Source: an uncultured Siphonobacter sp. (GTDB lineage: Bacteria > Bacteroidota > Bacteroidia > Cytophagales > Spirosomataceae). From it: DNA of 64,000 nucleotides. This document shows, one piece after another, positions 1-8,805 of the stretch. The notes below the pieces were generated by a model. The model was not told the DNA's origin, ran no database searches, and was given only the letters and a program-made list of their open reading frames with translations. The stretch lies in the NCBI GenBank assembly GCA_913775095.1, contig CAJYIW010000019.1, positions 372,001-436,000 on the forward strand. Reading direction: 5' to 3'. How positions within the stretch are numbered: position 1 is the stretch's first letter; each line of letters starts with the position of its first letter. The translations under genes and the position numbers were made by a program.

Positions 1-402
1 ATTCCGGAAGCCGACCGTCCCCAGATCAGGGTAAGCAGTCCGTTTAAGGTGAGTGATATTAAAACGGAGACGGCGAGTCAGGTCTTCGAATCCGTCCTGA
101 TGCAATCAGGAGCGACGCGGCCCAAACGCGATGGGGTGGATACCCGCGTCGTGAACGAAACCCGTGCCGGTACGGCCTCGGGCATGGGGAGCTTTGGTAA
201 AGCCGGAATCATCGATCACCCCGGTGCGGTGGGCGGCTGGCCCGTCTATGCCTCCGCCGCAGCCCCGACCGATACTGATCACGACGGAATGCCCGATGCC
301 TGGGAAACGGCGAAGGGCCTGGATCCGGCCAATCCCGGGGACCGGAACAAGGTGCATGCCAGCGGGTATACCATGCTGGAAGTGTACCTGAATAGTTTAT
401 AG
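1..402 (+). CDS. Pectate lyase-like secreted protein, C-terminal fragment (5' end outside window)
   Basis: The reading frame is open from the first base, so the gene starts upstream of the window; an internal GTG at 49 is not a convincing start. The visible 133 residues contain the short calcium-site-like segment DTDHDGMPDAWE followed by a Gly/Asn-rich tail ending in YTMLEVYLNSL. This ending is typical of Bacteroidota polysaccharide lyase family 1 (pectate/pectin lyase) proteins, where a thrombospondin type-3-like DxDxDGxPDxWE motif closes the beta-helix. The catalytic part is not in the window, so substrate cannot be judged. A strong terminator follows directly. Identification rests on the tail only. 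Confidence 0.7.
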   Translation: MPEADRPQIRVSSPFKVSDIKTETASQVFESVLMQSGATRPKRDGVDTRVVNETRAGTASGMGSFGKAGIIDHPGAVGGWPVYASAAAPTDTDHDGMPDAWETAKGLDPANPGDRNKVHASGYTMLEVYLNSL

Positions 403-417
403 AATAAGTTCAGTCGT

Positions 418-451
418 AATCCCCGCAGATATTTATTTGCGGGGATTTTTG
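418..451 (+). terminator. Rho-independent terminator after the pectate lyase-like gene
   Basis: Perfect stem AATCCCCGCA/TGCGGGGATT with a short AT-rich loop, followed by a T-run. It lies 16 bases after the stop codon. Confidence 0.85.
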
Positions 452-497
452 TAGGGTGTCCACTCCGTATCTTAGCTAATCGACAAACCGTTTATCC

Positions 498-911
498 ATG
501 AAGAAGCACACGACTAATTACTACAATACCTTCATTGAGGTGGCCGAAGACACCCGGGTCACTCAGGGCACCGTGCCCGTTTCCAGAGGTGACCAGAAGA
601 CGGTAGCGGAGCGGCAGTTTAGTCTAATCACCAGTCATCCGTATGCCTATACTTCAGACGACGTTTTGTTTCAGGTGTACGCCGACAGAAATGAGTTGCT
701 GTCAACAGAATATGAGGCGGCCCGCCACCAGTTTTTTTCGAAAGGACAGCCCTGTTTCCGGGCTTCTCCGCTCGCCAAAACGCAGGGCTTTGGCATCCAC
801 CATGATCAGGATGGGAAAGTAGCAATTTACGGCATGGAAACACCAGACTATGAACGCCTGTTGAAGGATGAGGCAGTCAAAAAAGTTAAAGCCATGAGAT
901 CCAGTAAATAA
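498..911 (+). CDS. DUF6157 family protein
   Basis: A 137-residue soluble protein starting MKKHTTNYYNTFIEVAEDT, the characteristic opening of the DUF6157 family. It has no signal peptide or membrane segment and a basic C-terminus (EAVKKVKAMRSSK). The length fits the family. Function is unknown; members are small cytosolic proteins scattered through Bacteroidota and Actinobacteria. It is monocistronic, between a terminator and a 158-base AT-rich gap. Confidence 0.8.
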   Translation: MKKHTTNYYNTFIEVAEDTRVTQGTVPVSRGDQKTVAERQFSLITSHPYAYTSDDVLFQVYADRNELLSTEYEAARHQFFSKGQPCFRASPLAKTQGFGIHHDQDGKVAIYGMETPDYERLLKDEAVKKVKAMRSSK

Positions 912-1069
912 GAGGCTGATGCGTATAGTCAGCATCGACAGGAAGATCAGCGTTAGGATAAAGCGTTGGATTCAATTCATTTTGTTTTTAATCGCTCCCT
1001 TAGTAAAGAATATAAATCAGGAATTATTGACTAGCTTTAATGCTTTATTAAGGATCTGATTACCTCTTT

Positions 1070-2026
1070 ATGAAATCGATTTTAAGCGACCGAAGTTTTC
1101 GTTTATCCATTGGTATTACCTTCATTTTTCTGGCTACGGGTATTGCTTTTCTTTTTCTGGGCTGGGTTAATTATAGTTGGGTATTATTTATTTTATTGCC
1201 AATCGTTCTGGGTATTTCCATTGGAGCGATGCCCAACCAGAAATACGTCTTGCGGGGAGCTTCTGTGACGACTATTATTTTGTTAGCCGCTATGTACATT
1301 CCGGGCTTATCAGGACTGCTCTGTATTGTCATGACCCTGCCGCTGATCATTCCGCTGATTTTTGCCGGGTATGTCTTCACGCACCTGATCAGACGGTATC
1401 GCCAGATTAAAGGCACCGACCAGCTCAGTGTGCTGTTATTGCCCCTGATTCCTTTCCTGATTGCTGCACCCACCGAACAGAGCCTTCAAACGAATCGGGA
1501 AGCCGTGATCGAGGTAAAGACTGAACAGGTTTTTGCCTATACTCCCGAGCAGGTATATGACGCCATTAAATCCGTAGATACGCTGGATGCCGACAAGCCT
1601 TTTCTGATGAATTTTGATTTGCCCATTCCGGTTAAATGCGTACTTGAGAAAGAAGAAGTCGGCGGATTACGAACCTGCTATTTTAAAGCCGGTAAACTGA
1701 GTAATGCCGAGTTTGGAGGCGGAACTATTGTGGAAAAAATAACCCGGCTGGAAAGGGGTAAAGTTCTGAAAATGGATGTGATTGATTATAACCTCATTGG
1801 TCGTAAGTGGCTGGGATTTAAAGAGGCCATTTATTACTTTGAACCCGTAGGAACCAGGGCCTGTAAACTCACGCGGATTACAACGTATACGTCAGTTCTG
1901 ACACCAAGGGTATACTGGGAACCCCTCGAAAAAATAGGCATTACTCAGGAACATGATTACGTGTTCAGTAACCTGAAAAAAGACCTGAGACGCCTGTACG
2001 GGAAAGAGAAATCCCTCGATCAATGA
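1070..2026 (+). CDS. Membrane protein with C-terminal SRPBCC-like domain
   Basis: 318 residues. The first ~140 contain four or five hydrophobic segments (about 13-33, 37-53, 65-85, 87-107 and 122-134) separated by short basic loops (LIRRYRQIKG). After that a soluble domain (about 145-310) resembles polyketide cyclase/SRPBCC proteins: a pocket-forming beta sheet with FAYTPEQVYDAIKSVDTLD at the start and a closing helix HDYVFSNLKKDLRRLYG. SRPBCC domains bind hydrophobic ligands, but no ligand can be inferred here. The gene stands alone, with no close neighbour on its strand. I do not recognise a named family. Confidence 0.6.
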   Translation: MKSILSDRSFRLSIGITFIFLATGIAFLFLGWVNYSWVLFILLPIVLGISIGAMPNQKYVLRGASVTTIILLAAMYIPGLSGLLCIVMTLPLIIPLIFAGYVFTHLIRRYRQIKGTDQLSVLLLPLIPFLIAAPTEQSLQTNREAVIEVKTEQVFAYTPEQVYDAIKSVDTLDADKPFLMNFDLPIPVKCVLEKEEVGGLRTCYFKAGKLSNAEFGGGTIVEKITRLERGKVLKMDVIDYNLIGRKWLGFKEAIYYFEPVGTRACKLTRITTYTSVLTPRVYWEPLEKIGITQEHDYVFSNLKKDLRRLYGKEKSLDQ

Positions 2027-2501
2027 GTAAAGGGTACACGCCGAGTAGTTCGGGCAAGGTCCCTCTGCCTGGGTTGATCTAGGCCCAAAGAGTAAGAACT
2101 TAAATATCCCTCGGAATCTCCATTTTTCCGGGTAAGTCCGGAATAGTTACCAATCTTTCGTTTTCCACAGTATCTGAATGGCCGGTTGCTTCATCGATGA
2201 CCATTCTATTACAAATCAGGCAGCGAATAACCAGTTAGACGGAGCCAATCCGAAGTGATCGATGAGGCAACCGCGTTACGAATCAGCCTAGAGAACGAAA
2301 GAGCAGGAGAGGCGGGTTTAGAGATGTCTATACTTTGAACAGTAAACAGCTTGTAATCAGAATAATATGCTGAACTAGTTTCCCAACCTTACCTAACGAA
2401 GGAACCATAATCATTCATAGCTCCGATCTACTATTTCCGGAAGGAGAGAAACTATTTCAGGCAATTTGAGTTTATTATAATAAGTACAATTACTAAAACT
2501 T
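2027..2501. other. 475-base intergenic region holding a long bipartite inverted repeat
   Basis: I see no coding sequence here. The main structure is the two-part inverted repeat at 2156-2301, listed separately. The last ~100 bases are AT-rich and probably carry the promoter of the SDR gene, although no clear TTG/TAnnTTTG pair is visible. Confidence 0.5.
2156..2301. repeat. Bipartite inverted repeat (11 + 19 base arms)
   Basis: The inner arms at 2183-2201 and 2255-2273 match at 17 of 19 positions (CGGTTGC[T/C]TCATCGAT core) around a 53-base loop. Outer arms at 2156-2166 and 2291-2301 (CTTTCGTTTTC versus GAGAACGAAAG) match at 10 of 11. The unpaired stretch between inner and outer arms is 17 bases on both sides. 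This could be a structured RNA or a remnant of a small inverted-repeat element. Confidence 0.5.
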
Positions 2502-3293
2502 ATGAAAAAGCTTGAAAACAAAGTAATCGTCATTACGGGTGCGGGAATGGGCCTGGGCCTGGCGACCGCCCTGGAAGCAGCCAAAGAAGGGGCTGTTCTA
2601 TCGTTAGTAGATTATAATGCAGAAGCTCTCGAACAAGCGAAAGCAGAAATTAAGGCGGCTCAACCCGAAGCTCAGGTACTGACGGTCGTAGCGGATGTTT
2701 CCAGCGAAGAGGCCGTAAAAAGTTACGTAGAAGAAACCGTCAAAGCCTATGGTCGCATTGATGGTTTTTATAATAATGCCGGTATCGAAGGCCGTCAGGC
2801 TTCGCTGACGGAGTATGACCTTAACGTGTTTCAGAAGGTAATTGATATCAACCTCATGGGGGCGTATTACGGACTGCGATACATCATTCCGGTGATGCAA
2901 AAGCAGGAATACGGCCGGATCGTAAACGTAGCTTCCGTGGGTGGGATTCGCGGCGTGATGAATCAGACACCTTACGTCGCCACGAAGCACGCCGTGAGTG
3001 GCATTACCAAAAATGCCGCCCTGGAATACGGTCGTTTCGGAATTTTAACGAATGCCATCGCTCCCGGGGCTATTTTGACGCCTATGGTGGCGGAGGCATT
3101 TAATCAGATCAACCCTGAAGATCCCAAAAAAGCGGAAGATGAATACGCCGCTTTCAACCCCACCAAACGTCTGGGGCAGCCTCAGGACGTGGGGAAACTG
3201 GTGGTGTTCTTACTGAGTGAAGATTGTGCGTACGTAAACGGACAAACCATCGCTATTGACGGGGGCCAGTCTAATGCCTATGGATTCGTATAA
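2502..3293 (+). CDS. Short-chain dehydrogenase/reductase (classical SDR)
   Basis: 263 residues, a normal length for classical SDRs. The N-terminal Rossmann motif TGAGMGLG is at residues 12-19, the NNAG motif at 91-94, and the catalytic set Ser145, Tyr158 and Lys162 (YVATK) has the canonical 13-residue Ser-Tyr spacing. Asp37 after the second strand (LSLVDYN) favours NAD(H) over NADP(H). The end YVNGQTIAIDGGQ is typical of glucose/3-oxoacyl-ACP reductase-like SDRs. Substrate cannot be assigned. It is monocistronic and ends at a bidirectional terminator shared with the convergent NmrA-like gene. Confidence 0.9.
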   Translation: MKKLENKVIVITGAGMGLGLATALEAAKEGAVLSLVDYNAEALEQAKAEIKAAQPEAQVLTVVADVSSEEAVKSYVEETVKAYGRIDGFYNNAGIEGRQASLTEYDLNVFQKVIDINLMGAYYGLRYIIPVMQKQEYGRIVNVASVGGIRGVMNQTPYVATKHAVSGITKNAALEYGRFGILTNAIAPGAILTPMVAEAFNQINPEDPKKAEDEYAAFNPTKRLGQPQDVGKLVVFLLSEDCAYVNGQTIAIDGGQSNAYGFV

Positions 3294-3316
3294 ATAGTCA
3301 GTAATAAGTGGTAGTT

Positions 3317-3350
3317 AAAAAAGGCTTCGAAACTTTCGAAGCCTTTTTTA
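3317..3350. terminator. Bidirectional terminator between SDR and NmrA-like genes
   Basis: Nearly perfect palindromic stem AAAAAAGGCTTCGAAA/TTTCGAAGCCTTTTTT. A-run and T-run flanks let it work for both convergent genes. Confidence 0.9.
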
Positions 3351-3354
3351 ATGA

Positions 3355-4245
3355 TCAGGACTGTTGATAAGCTCCGGCAAATTCCTGGGAGAATGCCTCC
3401 AGTTTTACCTTTCCTAAAACGGGGCGATTTTTCCAGTAGTCTTCCTGAAGCCGCCCTTCGCGGATGGCCTTGCCCATCTCCACGTACAATTCGGTGAAGA
3501 CGGGAGGGACTCCGGCCGCCAGCATCCCTTGCCGGGACTCTTCATCCGTAAAGGGTACCCACGGGGTATTTTCTTTACCCACGGACTGACCCAGTACCGC
3601 CGCGATCTCGCTGGGATGACGCTCGTCACTGGCAATGTAACGAATGTTGTAGCCCGTGAAGTCATGGGCGAGTAACTCTTCCGCCGCTACCTCAGCGATG
3701 TCCGACGTATGCGTTAACACGAGTTTCTCATCGGTGTTACCAAAATTGTTACCAGCTATTCCGGCATCCCTGATTAACCCGGCCAAACTGAACAGGTTAT
3801 AATAGAAATATGAAGGGCGTAAAACCTGGATGTTAAGATTCGGCAGGGCTTCCAGTTTTTCTTCAAGGTATCCCAGTCCGTCGATCGGGCCTGCTCCTTT
3901 TCGTAGATGAGCACCAATGCTGCTCAGCAGAACGACGTATTGAATAGAGCTATGCGAAAGAGCCTTCACGTAGAGGTCCGCAATTTCCCGCTGGAAGACC
4001 GGATAATCGGGCCGTGAGAAATCATTCGGAATCATCAGATAAACGGCATCCGCCTGCTGGAATGCTTCCGTCAGAAAGGCTTCGTCGGCTACCGAGCCAA
4101 TCGCGGCCGTAGCTCCCAGACGTTCAATGGCTGCTTTTTTATCCGGATTGCTGCTGATTACCGTTACGTCTTGACCGGCCTGAACCAGTTTTTGGGTGAG
4201 GGGAGAACTAATGTGTCCCAGAGAACCCGTAATTAAGTATTTCAT
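3355..4245 (-). CDS. NmrA-like NAD(P)-binding protein (atypical SDR)
   Basis: 296 residues. The N-terminus MKYLITGSLGHISSPLTQKL is a variant Rossmann motif (GxxGxIxxxL) as in the NmrA/QOR2-like atypical SDRs that sense or use NAD(P)(H). The classical YxxxK motif is not evident, as usual for this group. The gene is transcribed away from an HxlR-type regulator with an 81-base shared intergenic region; this pairing is common for quinone- or electrophile-responsive NAD(P)H-binding proteins. The likely role is an NAD(P)H:quinone reductase-like or redox-sensing protein controlled by the neighbouring regulator (inference). Confidence 0.85.
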   Translation of the reverse strand: MKYLITGSLGHISSPLTQKLVQAGQDVTVISSNPDKKAAIERLGATAAIGSVADEAFLTEAFQQADAVYLMIPNDFSRPDYPVFQREIADLYVKALSHSSIQYVVLLSSIGAHLRKGAGPIDGLGYLEEKLEALPNLNIQVLRPSYFYYNLFSLAGLIRDAGIAGNNFGNTDEKLVLTHTSDIAEVAAEELLAHDFTGYNIRYIASDERHPSEIAAVLGQSVGKENTPWVPFTDEESRQGMLAAGVPPVFTELYVEMGKAIREGRLQEDYWKNRPVLGKVKLEAFSQEFAGAYQQS

Positions 4246-4285
4246 TATTTACTGATTTGTTTATGTCTGGAACAAAGGTATCTTT

Positions 4286-4311
4286 GTACTTACTTTTATA
4301 CAAGTACTTAC
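4286..4311. promoter_or_regulatory. Candidate HxlR operator
   Basis: An inverted pair GTACTT (4286-4291) and AAGTAC (4302-4307) with a 10-base spacer, overlapping a direct repeat GTACTTAC at 4286 and 4304. It sits between the two divergent start codons. Such spaced GTAC dyads are typical of HxlR/DUF24 regulators. Binding is inferred. Confidence 0.55.
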
Positions 4312-4326
4312 CCTAAAGTATGTGCC

Positions 4327-4686
4327 ATGACACAGCTCAAAGAAGCATCGACGTATAATGCTAACCGTGAAATTGTTTTGCAGGAATGCCCGGTTACCTA
4401 CGTCATGCAGAAAATAGGCGGGCACTGGAAACCCATCATTCTGTATCATTTACTAAATGGAAGCAAACGCTACAGTGAAATCAGAAAAGCCATGCCCCAC
4501 ATCACGGAGAAAATGCTGATTCAGCACCTCAGGCAATTGGAAGCCGACCAGCTATTGATTCGGGAAGCCCAGCCCGTGGTGCCGCCCGTGGTTACCTACA
4601 CGCTAACCGATGCCGGGCAGGAACTTCAGGAAGTCATCAATGCCATGGCTGCCTGGGCGTACCGCGACAAAGAGCGGCACCGCTGA
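4327..4686 (+). CDS. HxlR-family winged-helix transcriptional regulator
   Basis: 119 residues covering a single DUF24/HxlR winged helix: CPVTYVMQKIGGHWKPIIL, then the recognition helix region SEIRKAMPHITEKMLIQHL and a wing ending in VTYTLTDAGQEL. Cys21, just before the first helix, is the position of the redox-sensing cysteine in several family members, which suggests regulation by electrophiles or oxidants. It is divergent from the NmrA-like gene and probably controls that gene and itself through the dyad in the shared 81-base region. Confidence 0.9.
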   Translation: MTQLKEASTYNANREIVLQECPVTYVMQKIGGHWKPIILYHLLNGSKRYSEIRKAMPHITEKMLIQHLRQLEADQLLIREAQPVVPPVVTYTLTDAGQELQEVINAMAAWAYRDKERHR

Positions 4687-5598
4687 TCCAGGCATCCGGA
4701 AACTAGTTCGTGCAATCCGTTGAGGGCGTATGCGGTTGCCATCCACGGATTGCTTATTTCTTACTCGAAAAAGAAGACGGTTCTTCCCAGGGCCGAGTAA
4801 CGACCCGAACCAAGAGATAATTCAGGTTCGGGTCGTCACTCGGCCCTGGCTGTATCGAAGGTGCCTGTGAAAGGGTAGGGGAGCGGAGTGTGGAACGGGC
4901 CTTCTCACCTCTTGTTCTGCTTTATCCTGGGGTCCCCCGAAAACAGTCGGGTAAGGAAGAGGCAAGAAGGCCATATCTGTCGGTGAAACGACCGCTGTCT
5001 GAGCAAGCTATTTCTTTACCTATATATAGGCACAGAGAATGCGGCTTGGTAAAGTTTGCCTGAAAAACGTAGCATGGATGTATACAAAACTTACAGTCGG
5101 ATATTGAATATTGTGTATAAATATCGTTATAGTGATTGACGGACAAATATTATTCTGTATATCAATATAGGAATGATACATCATTCTATGATAATGCCTT
5201 TTTGCAAGTAGTGAGCCTGCGTAACTTCTTTTCCAAACAAAAGTTTAGGTAACGACGGTGGTATTCGCGGCTTACAATTTCAGAACATTTTGGTAACAAC
5301 AGCCCGTATTTTGGACTATTTGTATTCCAACTTCACCCCTGGACAACTACTATTTTCTTTTCTCAAAACTTGCGATCAACAAAATATTCCTTGCCTCTGA
5401 AATGGATATGCAGAATATACACTAAGAGCCATCCTTTTTAATATTGTATTAATTTAACTTAGCTTTAGATTAAAATAGGATTATTGTTAGAATTTTATTA
5501 GAATGCTTTATTCAACTTTTTTTTATTAAACGGTCGTATTAATTTTAAAAGTTGTTTCCTATCCTTAATCAAAGTTCATTGTTAAACACACTTCATTC
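4687..5598. other. 912-base non-coding region upstream of susC
   Basis: I see no supportable gene; a 74-codon minus-strand frame at 4922-5146 has no recognisable content. The region holds a 9-base inverted repeat GCAATCCGT/ACGGATTGC (4712-4720 and 4745-4753) that may end the hxlR transcript, the 25-base inverted repeat at 4787-4849, and about 430 bases of AT-rich DNA before the SusC start, where the promoter and any operator should lie. No clear TAnnTTTG box was found. Confidence 0.6.
4787..4849. repeat. 25-base near-perfect inverted repeat
   Basis: Arms at 4787-4811 and 4825-4849 (CCAGGGCCGAGT.ACGACC.. core) are complementary at 24 of 25 positions around a 13-base loop AAGAGATAATTCA. It is much more GC-rich than its surroundings and no T-run follows on either strand, so it is not a standard terminator. 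Confidence 0.7.
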
Positions 5599-8500
5599 AT
5601 GGGTAAATCTCTATTGAGTTTCCTGCTATTCTTCTTGGCGGGAAGTTATCTGTATGCTCAGACTACAGTGAAGGGGGTTGTTACTTCTTCGGACTCCAAC
5701 ACGCCACTTCCCGGTGTGAGCGTTTCCGTAAAAGGCACCTCCCGTGGTACGGTGACCAACTCCGATGGTCAGTTTTCAGTAGCCGTTCCGCAAGGTTCAA
5801 AAACGTTAGTAATCAGTTATATTGGTTACCTGACATCAGAAGTAGACGTAACGAACAAGACGACGATCAACGTAGTGCTTCAGGAAGATTCAAAAGTCCT
5901 GAACGAAGTAATGGTTGTGGGTTACGGTACGGTAAGTAAAGAGACGCACGTCGGTGCCTCAGCCCAGATCAATGCGGATGCGATCAAGAATCGTCCGGTT
6001 TCCAATGCCCTGAACTCCCTCGTGGGTGCGGCTCCTGGTATTCAGGCTACTCAGGGAGCTGGTGCTCCTGGTGCAGCTCCAACCATCCGGGTTCGTGGTT
6101 TCGGGTCTATCTCCGCTTCCAATGATCCTTTATATGTGGTGGACGGTGTGCCTTATACGGGTAATACGTCCAATATTAACCCTGATGACATCGAGTCGAT
6201 CAGCGTATTGAAAGATGCGTCTACAACGGCTATTTATGGATCCAGAGGTTCTAACGGGGTTGTATTAATTACTACGAAAAAAGGGAAAAACAACCGTAGT
6301 AACTTAAACTTCAACGCTTCCGTAGGAGCCATTTCCCGCGGGTTACCTGAATACGAACGCGTCAGTGCTCAGCAGTACTATCCTTTAATGTGGGAAGTGC
6401 AGCGGAATACGCTTCAGTACGGTTCGTTAGCTATTCCCCGTGAAATTGCCGGACAAATTGCAGCAGGCCAGTTAAGTACGTATCAGAACCGTAACTATAC
6501 GGGTGTGTATGATCTGTTAAAATACAATCCATTCAACGTAGCCAACAACGCTATTGTGGATGCGAACGGTGTCCTGAATCCTAATGCTCAACTGTTATAT
6601 CCCGAAGATTTGAACTGGGAAAAAGCAATCCAGCGGGGTGGTAAGAGCCGTCAGAACTACAACATCACTTACGATGGTGGTGGAGACAAATCCGATTACT
6701 TTGGTTCGATCGGTTATACGAAAGAAGAAGGATATCTGTTGAAATCCGATTTCGAGCGTTTTACGGGTCGTGTCAGTGTCAATACGCAACCCACCAAATG
6801 GTTCAAAACTGGTTTTAACCTGAACGGTAGCTATAGCCGTGCCAACATTGATGCCGCTCCTGATGGAGGTACTGGCTTCGTCAATGCATTCTGGTTCTCG
6901 CGTTTCGTTGCTCCTATCTATCCCGTGTATCGTCACGATGCTACCACGGGTGATTATACGCTGGATGCGAACGGTAACCGGATCTACGATCAGGGCGATA
7001 GCCGTCCGTACGCCAGTGGCCGTCATGCCATCTGGGAAAACCAGCTGAACGAACGCAGAGACGTAGTAGGCGTCTTAGGAGGTCGTACGTACATCACGCT
7101 GAACCTGTACCCAGGCCTGAAATTTACGTCTAACCTGAGCTTCGATTTACAGGACAGACACCGTCGCCGCTTCGATAACCCCATCATTGGGGATGGAGCT
7201 CCGGCCGGACGTGCGTACCATTATATGTACCGCACCACGGCAACGACGTTTAACCAGTTACTGGAATACGACAAGTCATTTGGTAAGAATAACCTGAATG
7301 TACTGGCGGGTCACGAAAGTTATTCCTACAAGTATAACTACCTGGAAAGTGCTCGTACGGGTATCATCGTAAATGGTATTACCGAGTTGCCTAACTTCGC
7401 TACGGTATTGAATGCTACTTCTTACGAGGATAACTACGGTATTGAAAGTTACTTCGCTCGTGCCAGCTATGACTTTGACAAAAAGTACATTCTGAATGCC
7501 TCGATTCGTCGGGACGGTAACTCCAAATTCGCCTCTGGCGTACGCTGGGCTAACTTCTGGTCCGTGGGTGGAGCTTACAACCTGGAGAAAGAAGATTTCC
7601 TGAAAGGTGCCAACTGGGTAGAAATGCTGAAGCTGAGAGCTTCTTACGGGGTGGTTGGTAATGACAACTTAGGAACGACTATTGGTTATTATCCTTACCA
7701 GGCTTTATATAACCTGGGTACTAACAATGCGGCAGAACCTGGTATCAATCAGGCCACCATTGCCAATAACCAGTTAACCTGGGAAACGGGTAAAAACTTT
7801 GACGCCGGTATCGACTTCAGCTTATTCAAAAACCGGATTTCTGGTAGCATTGAATTCTTTAATCGGGTGACGGATGGATTGATCTTCAGTGTGCCTCTGC
7901 CTTTATCCAACGGTGGTACATCCGTTAGACCTTTCTCGGTAAACCGGAACATTGGTAACCTGTACAACCGTGGATTCGAGTTCCAGTTGACGGGAGATAT
8001 CGTGAGAAATCAGAACTTCAAATATTCGGCTACGCTGAACGTTACGACGTTCAAGAACCAGATTACGAAAATGCCTGAAACGCAAAGTCTGATTCAGTCA
8101 GGAACGAAGGGTTACAGTGTCGGCCACTCGATCTACGATTTCTACATGCGTGAATTTGCGGGTGTTGATTCAGAAACGGGTCAGTCTCGTTACAAAACCA
8201 ACATGATGACGGCTAATGCCAAGGTGGTTGGAAACGATACCCTGACGACCGTAATCTCTGAAGCCAACTATCGCTACACAGGATACTCATCGATTCCCAA
8301 GTTCTACGGATCCATGAACCACAACCTTTCTTACAAAGGATTAACCCTGAGTCTGGTATTTACCTATCAGGTAGGTGGTAAAATCTACGATGGGGGCTAT
8401 CAGTCCTTGATGCACGGCGGTACGTACGGAACGGCCATGCACGTAGACGCTCTGAAACGCTGGCAAAATGCGGGTGATGTGACGAACGTTCCCCGTTTTG

Positions 8501-8778
8501 ATAACGGAAACATTACCAACTTAAACGGTACCAGTTCTCGTTACCTGACGGATGCGTCATTCCTGCAATTGAATAACGTAACCCTGAGCTATGCAATCCC
8601 TGCTACCTGGTTAACGGGTATGGGTGCCAAGTCGGCCAGTATCTACGCTTCAGGTGAAAACCTGGGTTTATTATCGGCCAGAAAAGGAATGAACGTAACG
8701 GGCTCATTCAACGGTACGGTGGATAACACCTACACGTTCAACCGGGTCATTTCTATTGGTGCGAGACTTGGGTTCTAG
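5599..8778 (+). CDS. SusC/RagA-family TonB-linked outer membrane transporter
   Basis: 1059 residues. The signal peptide ends at about residue 21 (SYLYAQ). A carboxypeptidase-regulatory-like beta sandwich follows at about 22-105 (VKGVV..PLPGVSVSVKG..SYIGY), then a linker VLNEVMVVGYGTVSKE typical of SusC proteins, the plug domain at about 120-235 (RVRGFGSI..DPLYVVDGVPY..LKDASTTAIYGSRG..VLITTKKG), and the beta barrel to the terminal aromatic strand ISIGARLGF. Together with the SusD protein 27 bases downstream it forms an outer-membrane glycan or oligomer importer energised by TonB. No glycoside hydrolase or sigma/anti-sigma pair is adjacent, so the substrate is unknown. Confidence 0.95.
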   Translation: MGKSLLSFLLFFLAGSYLYAQTTVKGVVTSSDSNTPLPGVSVSVKGTSRGTVTNSDGQFSVAVPQGSKTLVISYIGYLTSEVDVTNKTTINVVLQEDSKVLNEVMVVGYGTVSKETHVGASAQINADAIKNRPVSNALNSLVGAAPGIQATQGAGAPGAAPTIRVRGFGSISASNDPLYVVDGVPYTGNTSNINPDDIESISVLKDASTTAIYGSRGSNGVVLITTKKGKNNRSNLNFNASVGAISRGLPEYERVSAQQYYPLMWEVQRNTLQYGSLAIPREIAGQIAAGQLSTYQNRNYTGVYDLLKYNPFNVANNAIVDANGVLNPNAQLLYPEDLNWEKAIQRGGKSRQNYNITYDGGGDKSDYFGSIGYTKEEGYLLKSDFERFTGRVSVNTQPTKWFKTGFNLNGSYSRANIDAAPDGGTGFVNAFWFSRFVAPIYPVYRHDATTGDYTLDANGNRIYDQGDSRPYASGRHAIWENQLNERRDVVGVLGGRTYITLNLYPGLKFTSNLSFDLQDRHRRRFDNPIIGDGAPAGRAYHYMYRTTATTFNQLLEYDKSFGKNNLNVLAGHESYSYKYNYLESARTGIIVNGITELPNFATVLNATSYEDNYGIESYFARASYDFDKKYILNASIRRDGNSKFASGVRWANFWSVGGAYNLEKEDFLKGANWVEMLKLRASYGVVGNDNLGTTIGYYPYQALYNLGTNNAAEPGINQATIANNQLTWETGKNFDAGIDFSLFKNRISGSIEFFNRVTDGLIFSVPLPLSNGGTSVRPFSVNRNIGNLYNRGFEFQLTGDIVRNQNFKYSATLNVTTFKNQITKMPETQSLIQSGTKGYSVGHSIYDFYMREFAGVDSETGQSRYKTNMMTANAKVVGNDTLTTVISEANYRYTGYSSIPKFYGSMNHNLSYKGLTLSLVFTYQVGGKIYDGGYQSLMHGGTYGTAMHVDALKRWQNAGDVTNVPRFDNGNITNLNGTSSRYLTDASFLQLNNVTLSYAIPATWLTGMGAKSASIYASGENLGLLSARKGMNVTGSFNGTVDNTYTFNRVISIGARLGF

Positions 8779-8805
8779 TCAGTTCTAAACATTTAGCATT
8801 CAAAA

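Noticed and set aside
4922..5146. 74-codon minus-strand frame upstream of susC
   Set aside because: No family features, no start context, and located in an AT-rich promoter area; most likely chance.
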